The notes under the pieces were generated by a model. It saw nothing but the letters and a program-made list of their open reading frames with translations, did no database searches and was not told the DNA's origin. 64,000 nucleotides of DNA, taken from the NCBI RefSeq assembly GCF_010233585.1, contig NZ_CP045997.1, positions 5,089,284 through 5,153,283 of the forward strand. Reading direction: 5' to 3'. The translations under genes and the position numbers were made by a program. Shown here in pieces: positions 63,824 through 64,000 of the stretch (position 1 is its first letter; each line of letters begins with the position of its first letter). The DNA is from Spirosoma endbachense. Lineage in GTDB: Bacteria > Bacteroidota > Bacteroidia > Cytophagales > Spirosomataceae.

Positions 63824-64000
63824 ATGACAACCGTAAACCGAATGTTTCAACAATATACGTCCACTACGTCCCGCCGTACTGAAGTCCTTGCCGGTATTTC
63901 AACCTTTCTGGCAACGATGTACATCATCGTTGTTAACCCGTCAATTTTGAGTCAGGCTGGTTTGCCATTCAGTGGTGTATTGACGGCAACGGTTTTGTTG
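63824..64000 (+). CDS. NCS2 family purine permease, N-terminal part (cut by window edge)
   Basis: Fifty-nine codons are visible. TEVLAGISTFLATMYIIVV and NPSILSQAGLPFSGVLTAT match the first membrane helix and loop of AzgA/PbuG-type permeases, which import hypoxanthine, guanine or adenine with protons. ATG 63824 is used; ATG 63842 in the same frame is equally possible. The rest of the gene lies beyond the window. Confidence 0.88.
   Translation, partial: MTTVNRMFQQYTSTTSRRTEVLAGISTFLATMYIIVVNPSILSQAGLPFSGVLTATVLL

Overview
The window looks like chromosomal DNA of a Bacteroidota bacterium, most likely Cytophagales and close to Spirosoma; this placement is an inference. The evidence is a large Oar-type TonB-dependent receptor, a protein with a type IX secretion (CHU_C-like) C-terminal domain, a PafA-type alkaline phosphatase, hybrid kinases with CheR/CheB, promoter-like TTTG/TAnnTTTG elements and few Shine-Dalgarno sequences. 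No rRNA, tRNA, CRISPR array, prophage or transposase was seen. The only mobile-type gene is a solitary NUMOD4/HNH endonuclease.

Layout. 1-4.9 kb: a truncated membrane-anchored protein, an IscA-like protein lacking the usual C-terminal cysteines, and a very large NtrY-like histidine kinase. 5-12 kb: the HNH gene and a CoA-binding protein, then a minus-strand run of selD, hydrolase, RsmI-like methylase, metallo-hydrolase, pssA, purS and fabH. 12-24 kb: TonB receptor, exported metallo-hydrolase, exported GDPD, patatin, polyprenyl synthase, fatty-acid hydroxylase, PafA and birA. 24-30 kb: rsfS-ftsH, phosphodiesterase, acyl-CoA ligase and exported esterase.

30.5-37.6 kb is a tight plus-strand signalling operon: REC-PAS-kinase, CHASE3-HAMP-GAF-kinase with three receivers, single receiver, CheR and stand-alone CheB. 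No chemoreceptor, CheA or CheW is present. 38-46.8 kb is mainly carbohydrate and oxidation functions: hydroxyacid oxidase, GH9 cellulase, a beta-propeller/cupredoxin fusion beside a DUF1080 protein, KdgF-like cupin and PhyH dioxygenase. A structured, terminator-ended minus-strand RNA candidate lies at 45.57-45.72 kb. 46.9-64 kb holds aroA, an Ldh-family dehydrogenase, small envelope proteins, a circularly permuted ATP-grasp protein, GT2, the T9SS-type protein, yebC, lysA, PhoD phosphatase, nagB, an M20 amidohydrolase and the start of an NCS2 purine permease.

Across the window many genes are separated by long, often perfect inverted repeats (stems 12-33 bp), each with its own sequence. Many fit bidirectional terminators, but some lie between co-directional genes or have a very long loop and are less easily explained. 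I found no recognisable defence or biosynthetic system. The most original leads are the structured RNA, the receptor-less CheR/CheB kinase cluster, the inverted-repeat population and a REP-like palindrome at 40.9 kb.
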